A DNA stretch of 43,066 bases from NCBI GenBank assembly GCA_937895975.1, contig CALBLG010000172.1, forward strand, positions 1 to 43,066, in the 5' to 3' direction. This document shows positions 7,749-15,718 of the stretch, piece by piece. The stretch is from an uncultured Slackia sp. (GTDB lineage: Bacteria > Actinomycetota > Coriobacteriia > Coriobacteriales > Eggerthellaceae). The position numbers and the translations under genes were made by a program. Positions within the stretch are counted from its first letter, which is position 1; each line of letters opens with the position of its first letter. Under the pieces are notes generated by a model. It was not told the DNA's origin and did no database searches. It saw only the letters and a program-made list of their open reading frames with translations.

Positions 7749-8636
7749 CTATTCGGCCCGCACGCGAATCGATTCCGATTGGCCGCATTCCAGAGCGTCG
7801 CTGTTCTGCTTCGGCAGGGGGCGGCGCTCTTCTTTTTCGCCGAACTCGCCTTGCGATATATCTTTTAGCTCAACGACGTTCTTCCATAGGCGTTTCGGCA
7901 TTGAGCGCATACGCAACTCGGAGTTATAGCGAGCATCGATAGAAATGGCGTCGTAGAACGCTTTCCATGCCCGTTCGTACATTTCATCGCCCGCCGCTGC
8001 AGGCGGCGGGGTGAAATCGCACGTTTGCACAAGGTTCCATCGCCCATCGCGAGAAACGCCTGCCACATGATGGACTTCATCGTAAACCACAAAGGGCTGC
8101 ACGTTGAAACGCCGCGAGAACCACCCCATCAGCAGCGGCACCACATTCGCCTTCGGGTTGCACGCGGCAACGTAGACACCGCCTTCGGTTTTTGAGAAGC
8201 GCAGGAACTGCACCCACAGATGCTGCTCGTTGTAGACGCCGCGCACAATCTCGGCGAATCGAGCCACCTCGGGCGCGGCCTTGTCGAAACGCGCACGCGG
8301 GCCGCGGCGCATCGCGTACCTCACGAACCGCAACGCCGCCGCGCCCTTGTCGGGCTCGTCGGAAAGATATGCCTCTGCCACCTGGCGAAATGTTTCTGGA
8401 CCGCATGTGCGCTCGATGCCAGCGCGCACCCGCATGGCATGGCCCATATCGGTCGCGACCGAAACGCAAGCCTGCCCCAACCGCGGCGCATACTGTTCAG
8501 CGCCCACTACATCGGCCGGGCACTCCCTTCGCTCGTACGCCAGAAACACCGCCGAAAGAAAGCCTTCGAACGACCCGTCATAGACATATGCCAAACCGAG
8601 ATCTTCCAAAAAGGCGGCTCCAATCCATCTATCCAA
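7749..8636 (-). CDS. DUF4130/TIGR03915-type putative DNA-metabolism protein
   Basis: The 295-aa product fits the family of putative DNA-metabolism proteins that accompany a radical SAM protein of the 'link to UDG' type. Seen: an N-terminal YVYDGSFEGFLSAVFLAYE signature, the central helix-rich RFVRYAMRRGPRARFDKAAPEV, and a C-terminal region with WFSRRFNVQPFVVYDEVHH and DGRWNLVQ. The biochemical activity of the family is unknown; it is predicted to act with the radical SAM partner on DNA. Here that partner is encoded at 10296-11612 in the same operon. The start is TTG at 8636 with no strong ribosome site, so the N-terminus is uncertain. The stop codon touches that of the convergent glycosyltransferase. 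Confidence 0.8.
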   Translation of the reverse strand: MDRWIGAAFLEDLGLAYVYDGSFEGFLSAVFLAYERRECPADVVGAEQYAPRLGQACVSVATDMGHAMRVRAGIERTCGPETFRQVAEAYLSDEPDKGAAALRFVRYAMRRGPRARFDKAAPEVARFAEIVRGVYNEQHLWVQFLRFSKTEGGVYVAACNPKANVVPLLMGWFSRRFNVQPFVVYDEVHHVAGVSRDGRWNLVQTCDFTPPPAAAGDEMYERAWKAFYDAISIDARYNSELRMRSMPKRLWKNVVELKDISQGEFGEKEERRPLPKQNSDALECGQSESIRVRAE

Positions 8637-8671
8637 GGTAACGCATTCGATTGCGGAATTGCCGCACCCCT

Positions 8672-10213
8672 CTATAAATTCGGGTTCATCTTGAACGTAA
8701 GCGGGGATGCGACAGACAAGTCGAGCAGAAGCTCAGCCAACTGCTTGCGCGCATCAGAAACGGCCCATTCGGCAAGCTCGTCGTTCGCTTGAGTGTATAT
8801 CGCCCGCTTATCGCCGGCAGAAGCTTCCGCAGCCTGTCGCTGCACGCGCTCGGCATGGCGCAGCGCTTTTTGCCACTGTTCGTCTTTGTAATCGGAAACG
8901 CGAACGTTCGTAACCGCCGCACGCGCATCGCCCGCCGCCTCGAGGGAACGAAACACCCAATAGGCATGCGATAAATCGGGTTTTGGCGTGGCGTTATCGA
9001 AGCATTCCGGCCACGCGTCCACATCGCAGAACAGCGGCATATAAGGCGAATAGCACGGCGTTCCCAGCGCAACCCAGCACACCGGCGAGGCGAGCTCGCC
9101 ACGAAACGCGGCATCGGCGCATTGCTGCGCCGTTAGGCCAAATACGCCCTCGAGTTGCAGCACATGAGATTCCTGCGTGCGAGACAAGGCGATGGCACGG
9201 TAACGCTTGCGCGAGAATTCATCGCCCGCAGTGCCAATGGGGTCGTAATCGGTCTCATCAAAATGGCTCGAGAGCACCGCAGCCACATCTTCCACGCCTA
9301 AAAGTCTATTCGGGCGGAACACGAACGGCATATCGTCGTCGGTAAGCTCGTGCTGCATCGCGATTTCAGGGGCAAGCAGGCGAAGCCCGTCCCATACGCG
9401 TGGCGTGTTGTAACGCCTGTCGCCATCGGAACTCGTACCGAAAATCTCGCGGAAGTTAAACGTCGGCAACGATGCCGCCTGTTTCGGCAGGTCTTCGCTG
9501 CATTGCGCCACAAAGCCCGCGGGCTTCGACGGATTAAGCGAGTGCTCTTCGACGAAGTCGCGAATGCCGTCCGAATACATGAAGTCGTCGCTGTCGAAAT
9601 CCACCTGCTGAATAGACAATTGATTCGCCACAACGGCCACGCAATCATCGGGGATGCGCTGCGCGACCCAATGATGCCCCGTGGCAATTTCCATGTACCA
9701 CGCTTCCGTGTGGTCGGCAAACAGAACGCCGTTGCTTTCGGCGGAACCCGATTCGGCCACGATGCGCCCCAGACGCTCGACGCCCTCGCGAGCAGTGCGT
9801 ACATAGGGAAGCACCGCTGTGAGCATGGCATCTTCCGCAAGGCCGTTTTCAACATAGGGGTCGAACGCCAGCACTCGGCTGTTCGCAAGCGCGCTTTCCG
9901 TCGACGACATAGCCACATGCGCCGCGTTCACCCCCGCTTCCTCGAACAGGCCATCTTCGGGCGTCACATCGGGCATGGCCGTATAGCGCATGCCGCACTC
10001 GGGAAGCGTTATGGCGAAGCCGTTTGCGCCCGATACAAGCTCGCGCTGCCCTCCCTCGCGCTTAGGAACCACGCGCAGCGATTTTGGGGCGGCGGGCGTC
10101 GTATTGTCTTCGTTTCGCGCGATGATAATCGAGCCGTCGCGCGTCGCGGCGCGCCCCACCAAAACCGACGTGCACGACCTGCGCTGCAGCCCGTCGAAAC
10201 CTCGTTGCGACAT
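8672..10213 (-). CDS. C69-family dipeptidase
   Basis: An N-terminal-nucleophile hydrolase of the dipeptidase A (PepD) family, cleaving dipeptides in the cytosol. The 513-aa length suits the family. The opening motif CTSVLVGRAATRDGSIIIARNED places the nucleophile Cys at residue 14, exposed after removal of a short propeptide. Later family blocks include NSRVLAFDPYVENGLAEDAML, ADHTEAWYMEIATGHHWVAQRIPDD and PVCWVALGTPCYSPYMPLF. The start is ATG 10213 with AAAGGGAGG 4 bases upstream, a strong ribosome site. It is embedded between the radical SAM gene and its usual partner, 82 bases after the former and 35 before the latter. A peptidase has no obvious role in DNA repair. Confidence 0.9.
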   Translation of the reverse strand: MSQRGFDGLQRRSCTSVLVGRAATRDGSIIIARNEDNTTPAAPKSLRVVPKREGGQRELVSGANGFAITLPECGMRYTAMPDVTPEDGLFEEAGVNAAHVAMSSTESALANSRVLAFDPYVENGLAEDAMLTAVLPYVRTAREGVERLGRIVAESGSAESNGVLFADHTEAWYMEIATGHHWVAQRIPDDCVAVVANQLSIQQVDFDSDDFMYSDGIRDFVEEHSLNPSKPAGFVAQCSEDLPKQAASLPTFNFREIFGTSSDGDRRYNTPRVWDGLRLLAPEIAMQHELTDDDMPFVFRPNRLLGVEDVAAVLSSHFDETDYDPIGTAGDEFSRKRYRAIALSRTQESHVLQLEGVFGLTAQQCADAAFRGELASPVCWVALGTPCYSPYMPLFCDVDAWPECFDNATPKPDLSHAYWVFRSLEAAGDARAAVTNVRVSDYKDEQWQKALRHAERVQRQAAEASAGDKRAIYTQANDELAEWAVSDARKQLAELLLDLSVASPLTFKMNPNL

Positions 10214-10295
10214 GTTGCCTCCCTTTCGTCAAACGCCGATGCTCCCGGCAAATTTCTGCATGGCCCAACTATACGCCACCAAACCGTCGGCTTCC

Positions 10296-11612
10296 CTACG
10301 ATGCCGATTCGAAGAGGCTCATTTGCCCCGAAAGCACGTGCCCCGCCCGCCTGCCGTGACTTCCCCCGTGAATGGGAGCCGCCAACTGCGCATGCAAGCT
10401 CTCTTTGTCGAACCGCGCACCCCGCCCCTGGTAGCGACCACGACATGTGATGAAATAGCGCGCCCTCTTGTATGCCACCCCAAGTTTGCGCAGCTCCGGC
10501 TCGCCAAGCGACGTCGCCCGTCGAGCGCCCACGATGGCCTTCGCGCCGCGCACGCCAATTCCCGGCACGCGCAGCAATTCGTCATAAGTCGCAGTATTCA
10601 CCTCTACGGGAAAACGATCGAGGTGGTTCAGCGCCCAATTCGCCTTCGGATCGATATCGGTCGCTAGAAACGGGTTCGATTCGTCGATGAGCTCCGATGC
10701 ATCGAATTTGTAAAACCTCATGAGCCAATCGGCCTGATAAAGCCGATGCTCCCGATCGAGCTGAACAATATTGTTTGAAGGGAGACGAACATCGTCGTTC
10801 ACCGAAAGGTAGGCCGAGAAAAACACGCGCTTCATGTTCATCTGCTTGTACAGCGACGACGAGAGCCTCAAAATTTGGAAATCGGTTTCTGGGGTTGCCC
10901 CGATAATCATCTGCGTGCTTTGCCCGGCCGGTGCGAATGCGCGCGTTTTGCGCGGCACCGTTCGCTTGGCCATATAGCATGAACTTTTGCGCATAAGCGC
11001 CCGCGTGTCGCGATCTTCCGCAATGCTCTGACGAATTTGACGCATAGGCGCGACGATAGATTCCTTGGTTTTATCGGGACACAGCAAACCCAGGCTTTCG
11101 CTCGAAGGCAGCTCCATGTTCACGCTGATTCTGTCGGCAAGCGCCCCCAACTGGGCAATGAGCTCGGGCGACGTTCCCGGCACGGCTTTCGCATGAATGT
11201 ACCCGCGAAAGCCGTATTCTTCGCGCAAAATGCGCAGACACTCAACGATGCGCTCGGTCGTGTAGTCGGGGCTTTTCAAAACCCCGCTGGACAGAAACAG
11301 CCCCTCTATATAGTTTCGCCGATAAAATTCGATGGTAAGGTCGGCCAGCTCGCGGGGACGAAACGCAGCACGCGGAGTATCGTTGCTGCAGCGGCTTGCG
11401 CAGTATGCGCAATCGAACACGCATGCGTTGGTGAACAGCACCTTCAACAGCGAAATGCAGCGGCCATCGGCCGAAAAGCTATGGCAAATTCCGGCCGACG
11501 CGGTATTGCCCAGCGACCCGCGCGATGCATCGCGGTCGATGCCGCTCGACGTGCACGCCACATCGTATTTCGCGGCATCGGCGAGCAAGGCCAATTTCGC
11601 CGTGGTGTCCAA
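10296..11612 (-). CDS. Putative DNA modification/repair radical SAM protein (TIGR03916 type)
   Basis: A 438-aa radical SAM enzyme. The [4Fe-4S] motif CxxxCxxC is at residues 64-71 (CVFDCAYC), followed by YIEGLFLSSGVL and the region HAKAVPGTSPELIAQLG. A helix-hairpin-helix near the C-terminus (YDELLRVPGIGVRGAKAIVG) predicts DNA binding. This architecture matches the radical SAM family linked to uracil-DNA-glycosylase-like domains; its substrate is unknown. The start is TTG 11612, with AAGGGGAG 4 bases upstream. It leads an operon with the dipeptidase and the DUF4130-type protein. The promoter at 11651-11679 is near consensus and overlaps two LexA-like boxes, so SOS control is likely (inference). 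Confidence 0.88.
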   Translation of the reverse strand: MDTTAKLALLADAAKYDVACTSSGIDRDASRGSLGNTASAGICHSFSADGRCISLLKVLFTNACVFDCAYCASRCSNDTPRAAFRPRELADLTIEFYRRNYIEGLFLSSGVLKSPDYTTERIVECLRILREEYGFRGYIHAKAVPGTSPELIAQLGALADRISVNMELPSSESLGLLCPDKTKESIVAPMRQIRQSIAEDRDTRALMRKSSCYMAKRTVPRKTRAFAPAGQSTQMIIGATPETDFQILRLSSSLYKQMNMKRVFFSAYLSVNDDVRLPSNNIVQLDREHRLYQADWLMRFYKFDASELIDESNPFLATDIDPKANWALNHLDRFPVEVNTATYDELLRVPGIGVRGAKAIVGARRATSLGEPELRKLGVAYKRARYFITCRGRYQGRGARFDKESLHAQLAAPIHGGSHGRRAGHVLSGQMSLFESAS

Positions 11613-11634
11613 CGCTCTCCCCTTCCCATTTTAT

Positions 11635-11673
11635 CGAACATTCTTTCGCTATTATAAAGCGAATGGATGTTCG
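11635..11673 (-). promoter_or_regulatory. Two LexA-like operator boxes bracketing the -10 element
   Basis: Read on the minus strand, CGAACATCCATTCG (11673-11660) lies inside the -35/-10 spacer and CGAAAGAATGTTCG (11648-11635) covers the expected transcription start. Each matches the Gram-positive/actinobacterial SOS box CGAACATATGTTCG at 11 of 14 positions, and each has one perfect half-site. The centres are 25 bases apart. LexA binding is inferred. Confidence 0.6.
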
Positions 11674-11679
11674 TTTCAA
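11651..11679 (-). promoter_or_regulatory. Sigma-70 type promoter of the radical SAM operon
   Basis: On the minus strand: TTGAAA at 11679-11674, a 17-base spacer, and exact TATAAT at 11656-11651. The transcription start is expected near 11644, giving a leader of about 30 bases before the TTG start codon. This is the best-matching promoter in the window. Confidence 0.8.
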
Positions 11680-11845
11680 GAGAACCAATTTCTTTCGACG
11701 CAAAGCCCCGCCTTGCGCGATTGCCTCGCAGCACGCAAAACATCGACCGTATTTCGTCAGAAAGCGCGTAAGAAACCGGCAAGGTTTTAGACAGATTCGC
11801 TGACTAGCATGAGCGAACCCCGAACGGCAAAGCTAAGGAGCACGC

Positions 11846-12406
11846 ATGGACGAGCAGACCGAAACCGCGCACGAAGAATGCGGCAACCGAAAGAAGCGCG
11901 CAGCCGCCCTTGCAGGCATCGCGGCATGCATGGCCCTGCTTGCAATCGCGGCAATAGTCGCCTTACCTGCAATTTCGAATGCCGCATATGACGAATCGGC
12001 GCAATCGGGAAAGATGGACGGTGCATCGTATGACGAAATCGTAGCTAATTTGGATGAATCGGCACGACAATCCAGGCTTTGGATTTCGGTCGCCTCTCCC
12101 ATGCAGGCCGATTCGAAGACAGGCGCGGTGCACGCATCCGACGCACAGGGCCAAACCATTACCGTGCTCGACAACCGCGCCGAGAACTCGGTCGACTTGA
12201 AATACGCGTTTTCGCTCGAAGACGGCACCGTGATATACGAATCGGGCCTGATAAAACCCGGCCAGTCCATAGCGTCGCCCGCATTGGACGCGCAGCTCGT
12301 TCCCGGAGCCTACGACGTTACCGTAACCGCGCAAGGCTACGACGTCGAAAGCCATACTGCCGTCGGCGGTACCGTCGCGGCACAAGCAACGTTGAATGTC
12401 GACTGA
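11846..12406 (+). CDS. Membrane-anchored surface protein, first gene of surface operon
   Basis: A 186-aa protein of unknown function. AAGGAG lies 5 bases before ATG 11846. The N-terminal ~20 residues are charged (EQTETAHEECGNRKKR) and precede one membrane helix (about residues 21-45). An extracellular beta-rich domain follows, with ITVLDNRAENSVDLKYAFSL, TVIYESGLIKPGQSI and GAYDVTVTAQGYDVES. The pattern suggests an immunoglobulin-like fold that presents a regular extracellular domain close to the membrane. The next gene starts 11 bases after the stop. Divergent from the radical SAM operon across 233 bases. Confidence 0.75.
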   Translation: MDEQTETAHEECGNRKKRAAALAGIAACMALLAIAAIVALPAISNAAYDESAQSGKMDGASYDEIVANLDESARQSRLWISVASPMQADSKTGAVHASDAQGQTITVLDNRAENSVDLKYAFSLEDGTVIYESGLIKPGQSIASPALDAQLVPGAYDVTVTAQGYDVESHTAVGGTVAAQATLNVD

Positions 12407-12417
12407 AAGGATGAGCC

Positions 12418-13002
12418 ATGACATTCGAAACCGCCCGAAACCGCGGCGCGCGCATCGCCGCAACAGCCATTCTGGGATGCACGCTGGCCGCAGCCGCAGT
12501 GGCGCCCGCCCCGGCGCTCGCCGAAGACGGAACTACCCGAACAGAAACTGGATCCGCTTCGTCGGCCGCATTCCTCATGGCCGACTCGTCGAAAATTGTG
12601 GCATCGGTGCCCACGCGAATCGACTTCGCGGTAAACGGCGACGGCACGCTCATCGGACCTTCGGCCGAAGCCTTGAAAATCAAGAACGAATCGGTGTTCG
12701 GCATCCGCGTCGCAAAGCTGAAGGCGGAAGCGTCGAACGGGTTCACGTTCGTTGCCGATGCCTCGAAAACGGGAACCGATAACGCCGTTGAGCTCAATAT
12801 CACGCCGGCCGGAGGAGCAACCACCAAAGCAGCCCACGTCACCACAGACACATTGCTCCCAGACCCCGCATGGAGTCTTGACAGGGGCGGGTCGGTCAAC
12901 GTCGAAATGGGCGGCGCGGTGGCCAATGTGACCAACGACCTCAGCGCAAGCCAGCAATTCGCCACCATCAACTGGACATTCGCGCCCGGAAAGATTTCCT
13001 AA
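12418..13002 (+). CDS. Secreted beta-rich protein, second gene of surface operon
   Basis: A 194-aa exported protein. A Sec signal peptide (about residues 1-35, ending APALAED) precedes GSASSAAFLMADSSK and then a domain with VPTRIDFAVNGDGTLIGPSA, LKIKNESVFGIRVAKLKAEA and a C-terminal ATINWTFAPGK. The domain recalls extracellular repeat modules of other Coriobacteriia and WxL-like beta sandwiches, though no WxL motif is present. It has no anchor of its own, so it is probably a subunit held by its neighbours. ATG 12418 sits behind GAAAGGATG. Identification is by organisation, not by a named family. Confidence 0.75.
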   Translation: MTFETARNRGARIAATAILGCTLAAAAVAPAPALAEDGTTRTETGSASSAAFLMADSSKIVASVPTRIDFAVNGDGTLIGPSAEALKIKNESVFGIRVAKLKAEASNGFTFVADASKTGTDNAVELNITPAGGATTKAAHVTTDTLLPDPAWSLDRGGSVNVEMGGAVANVTNDLSASQQFATINWTFAPGKIS

Positions 13003-13027
13003 CCATCCATTCGCGAAAGGAGGGGCC

Positions 13028-13345
13028 GTGGACGAACGCTTACGCATCATCGCAGCACTGGCCATGGCCGGAAGCCTCGCCGCAGGCCCCGCCCGCATAG
13101 CCTGGGCCGACGGCGAAGTGGGGGCATCGAGCGCCGCATATCTCCAGCTCGCGCAACGCGCGCCGGAAAATGCGAGCAACGCGCCATCGCCCGATGACGA
13201 AAATGTCGCAGAAACGCCAATGCCGCAAACGGGAGACGAATCCGTCCAGTACGCCGTCGCGGTTGCCGCGCTCGCCAATGCCGCCGTCGCGGCGATCGCG
13301 GCATCCGCTTTTCAGGGCAAGCGCATCCATCGGGGCACCTCATGA
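13028..13345 (+). CDS. Very small sortase substrate with MPQTGD anchor
   Basis: A 105-aa protein. GTG 13028 has a strong AAAGGAGG upstream. A signal peptide ends near AWADGE. About 45 mature residues follow, then a cell-wall sorting signal: MPQTGD (an LPXTG variant), a hydrophobic stretch (about 20 residues, Ala/Val rich) and a basic tail (KRIHRG). The mature start GASSAAYLQLAQRA resembles GSASSAAFLMADSSK of the preceding gene, hinting at a shared processing or assembly motif. No sortase gene is in the window. The stop overlaps the next start as ATGA. It is probably a wall-anchored adaptor or a remnant of a larger protein. Confidence 0.72.
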   Translation: MDERLRIIAALAMAGSLAAGPARIAWADGEVGASSAAYLQLAQRAPENASNAPSPDDENVAETPMPQTGDESVQYAVAVAALANAAVAAIAASAFQGKRIHRGTS

Positions 13346-14787
13346 ATGCGTTCCCCCGGCACGCCAAGTTACGCAAAGCAATTGCCGCATTTGCATCATG
13401 CATATTCATCGGCATGATTTCCCCACCGCCCGCCTGGGCCGATGCCGCCGATCCTCTGCGCGTGGATGCCCGCATTCTATGCACCATGGACGGCACAGGG
13501 CACGCGTTCGTTCCCGCAGCGACGCTCGAGAACACGACCGATTACGGCATCGTCATCACAAGCGCCGAAGCGCCCAGCAACCTGGCATGGCAATGCGATG
13601 CCGAAGGCAAAACCATCCCGGCTCACAGCTCCATGGCCGCATCGTGGACCGCAATCGACGCATTGCCCGAGCATATTTCGGCTCAGGCCACATCGGTCGA
13701 CCAAGTGAGCATCGGACAATTCACCTATCACTACACCTATGAGCGCCCGATTCCTGCCTTAACGGGTTCGATTTCCATCAGCGGGAAACGCGTCACAGGC
13801 TCGACCCTTTCTGCACGCGCGCAAGACGCTCCCGACGATGCCGCGCTCTCGTGGCAATGGTTCAAAAACGGCACGGCAATAGAGGGCGCGACAACGGCCG
13901 TTTACACCTTGCGCGAAGGTGATGACGGCGCTGCAATCGAATGTCGGGCGCGTGATTCGTCGGGCGCGTACGCGGGCGACCTTCGATCCGACGCGGGAAG
14001 CATCGCACTCGCGTATTACCTGGGATACACCATGGCCGAAACGAAAGAAATCGCACGCGATATCGCGAAAAATGGCCAACGTTCATCCTATTATGCCGAA
14101 ATGCTGCAAGGGCTGCGCGACGATGCGGTGGGCACGATGCGTTTGCGCGACGGAAGCCTGTACACGTTCAGACTCGCGGATATCCTGCACGACGAAGCAT
14201 CGACAGGCGGCAAGGCCGGGCTGACATTCGTCGGCCGACACGGGCTGCCAACTGCCGGACAAGCCAACCCCACCAACACCAATGTGGGAGGCTGGCAAGC
14301 ATGCGCGTTGCGCGCGTCGCTCAATTCGGGCGCGCATTGGGCGCTTTTCTCGGACGAATTCCAGCAATCAATATGCTCCGTAGAAAAAGCGACCAAAAAC
14401 GCCCAAGGAACGAGCAAAACAGCAGCCACGAAAACCAGCGACAAGGTGTGGTTGCTCTCGCTTAAGGAAATCGCAGGCGGGCTTGCCAGCCATCTGACGA
14501 GCTATTGCCCAAGCCTCGATGACGAGGGAACGCAGTATGCGTGCTTCACGCCATTTCTCACGAGCACGACCGACAGGCCCGCCGAGCTGTTCTACCAGAT
14601 GGTATGCACGGTAGACGAGCAATTGCCCCAAGACAGCACCGGCCTGTTGTTCCGTTTGAGAACTGTGGCGAACACCCACGACACGGCGTGGTATTGCGGC
14701 ACCCAGCTTGGCAAGGCCGACGCGGCGATGAATGCGACGTTGATGTATTCGATAGTGCCGGGATGGTGCATGGGCGAAGCCGCGTAG
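13342..14787 (+). CDS. Secreted protein with Ig-like and DUF6273-like domains
   Basis: A 481-aa exported protein, last in the four-gene surface operon; its ATG overlaps the preceding stop (ATGA). A signal peptide ends near PAWADA. An N-terminal beta domain (residues about 35-135) is followed by an Ig-like module (TGSISISGKRVTGSTLSA, LSWQWFKNGTAIEGATTAVY). A C-terminal domain from about 215 onward carries GGWQACALRASLNSGAHW and DKVWLLSLKEIAGG, the pattern of DUF6273. It has no sorting motif or C-terminal span, so it probably relies on its neighbours for surface display. The presence of several Cys residues in the C-terminal domain suggests disulfides. Function unknown. Confidence 0.75.
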   Translation: MNAFPRHAKLRKAIAAFASCIFIGMISPPPAWADAADPLRVDARILCTMDGTGHAFVPAATLENTTDYGIVITSAEAPSNLAWQCDAEGKTIPAHSSMAASWTAIDALPEHISAQATSVDQVSIGQFTYHYTYERPIPALTGSISISGKRVTGSTLSARAQDAPDDAALSWQWFKNGTAIEGATTAVYTLREGDDGAAIECRARDSSGAYAGDLRSDAGSIALAYYLGYTMAETKEIARDIAKNGQRSSYYAEMLQGLRDDAVGTMRLRDGSLYTFRLADILHDEASTGGKAGLTFVGRHGLPTAGQANPTNTNVGGWQACALRASLNSGAHWALFSDEFQQSICSVEKATKNAQGTSKTAATKTSDKVWLLSLKEIAGGLASHLTSYCPSLDDEGTQYACFTPFLTSTTDRPAELFYQMVCTVDEQLPQDSTGLLFRLRTVANTHDTAWYCGTQLGKADAAMNATLMYSIVPGWCMGEAA

Positions 14788-14897
14788 CGCATTGCAGCCT
14801 CGCACCTTGAAAACTGAATAACCGAATAGCGGCACAAAGCGGCATGGCGGCGAAGCTTGCGGTAGCATAGGCCAAAACCATCGTGAGAAAGGCCCCT

Positions 14898-15434
14898 ATG
14901 AAAATCTGCGTATTCTGCTCGTCTTCCAAAAACCTGGACCCGAAATATACCCTTGCCGCACAGAACTTGGGCCGCGCCATCGCCGAGCGCGGCCATGAAT
15001 TGGTGTTCGGCGGCTACGACCAAGGACTGATGGGCGCCACCGCGAGCGCCGCCGTTGCCGCGGGCGGCCACGTGTATGGCGTGACCACCATAGGCCTTAC
15101 TGCAACGGGCCGCCATATTGTCGATGGCATCGAAAACGTTGAGGAAGCCGACTTGTCCACGCGCATCAAGCGCATGGTTCGCATGTCCGACGCCTTCGTC
15201 ACACTGCCAGGCGGCCTTGGCACGTTCGAGGAATTCTTCAGCGTGATGTCGCAAATCAAAGCCGGCGAATTGGAATCGACGTGCGCGCTGCTCGACGTAG
15301 ACGGCTATTTCAAGCCGCTTGTTGAAATGCTCGACCTTTCATGCGAAACGGGCTTGAACTCATGCGACTGGCGCGCCTTCTGCGACGTGTTCGACGATGC
15401 GGATGCGCTCATCGATTGGCTTGAGGCCCGATGA
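14898..15434 (+). CDS. LOG-family protein (TIGR00730), nucleoside-monophosphate phosphoribohydrolase
   Basis: A 178-aa cytosolic enzyme of the 'Lonely guy'/YvdD family, which in characterised members cleaves the N-glycosidic bond of nucleoside 5'-monophosphates. Visible: the Rossmann-like opening KICVFCSSS, ELVFGGYDQGLMGATA, and the active-site motif PGGLGTFEE. ATG 14898 is favoured over the in-frame GTG 14883 because GAGAAAGG lies 5-7 bases upstream. The gene is preceded by about 110 bases after the surface operon and has no evident operon partner. The physiological substrate in bacteria is uncertain. Confidence 0.88.
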   Translation: MKICVFCSSSKNLDPKYTLAAQNLGRAIAERGHELVFGGYDQGLMGATASAAVAAGGHVYGVTTIGLTATGRHIVDGIENVEEADLSTRIKRMVRMSDAFVTLPGGLGTFEEFFSVMSQIKAGELESTCALLDVDGYFKPLVEMLDLSCETGLNSCDWRAFCDVFDDADALIDWLEAR

Positions 15435-15718
15435 CGCGCCCGGCAAACGCGGCATTCGAGGCCGCCCTTGCCAGAAAGGCCGCGTTACGAAGCGCGCAAA
15501 ACAGCTCCCCGCGAAATTGCGCGGCGAAAGGAATAGGGCCGAACAAGGCATGCGGCCATAAGGGCGGCATCCGAAGGCAAGGGTCGAAACGCGGTTAGCC
15601 TCAAGCCCTTGCCATACGTGGTGTTTTCTTTGCGGCGCGTTGCAGCGCGTGCGCGCGGGCCGAAATGCGGGTAAACTTATTTGTCCGAATTTTTGGCCCG
15701 CGATTGCAAGGAGCCGCT

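Noticed and set aside
14804..14820. ACCTTGAAAACTGAATA resembles the segment that follows 16S rRNA genes (boxA-like) in many Gram-positives.
   Set aside because: No rRNA sequence is near it. The match is short and in a spacer between protein genes, so chance or a small relic is more likely.
15435..15718. Possible small gene or pseudogene between the LOG-family and HelD-like genes.
   Set aside because: Frames are short, without ribosome sites or recognisable motifs. It appears to be spacer with the HelD promoter.
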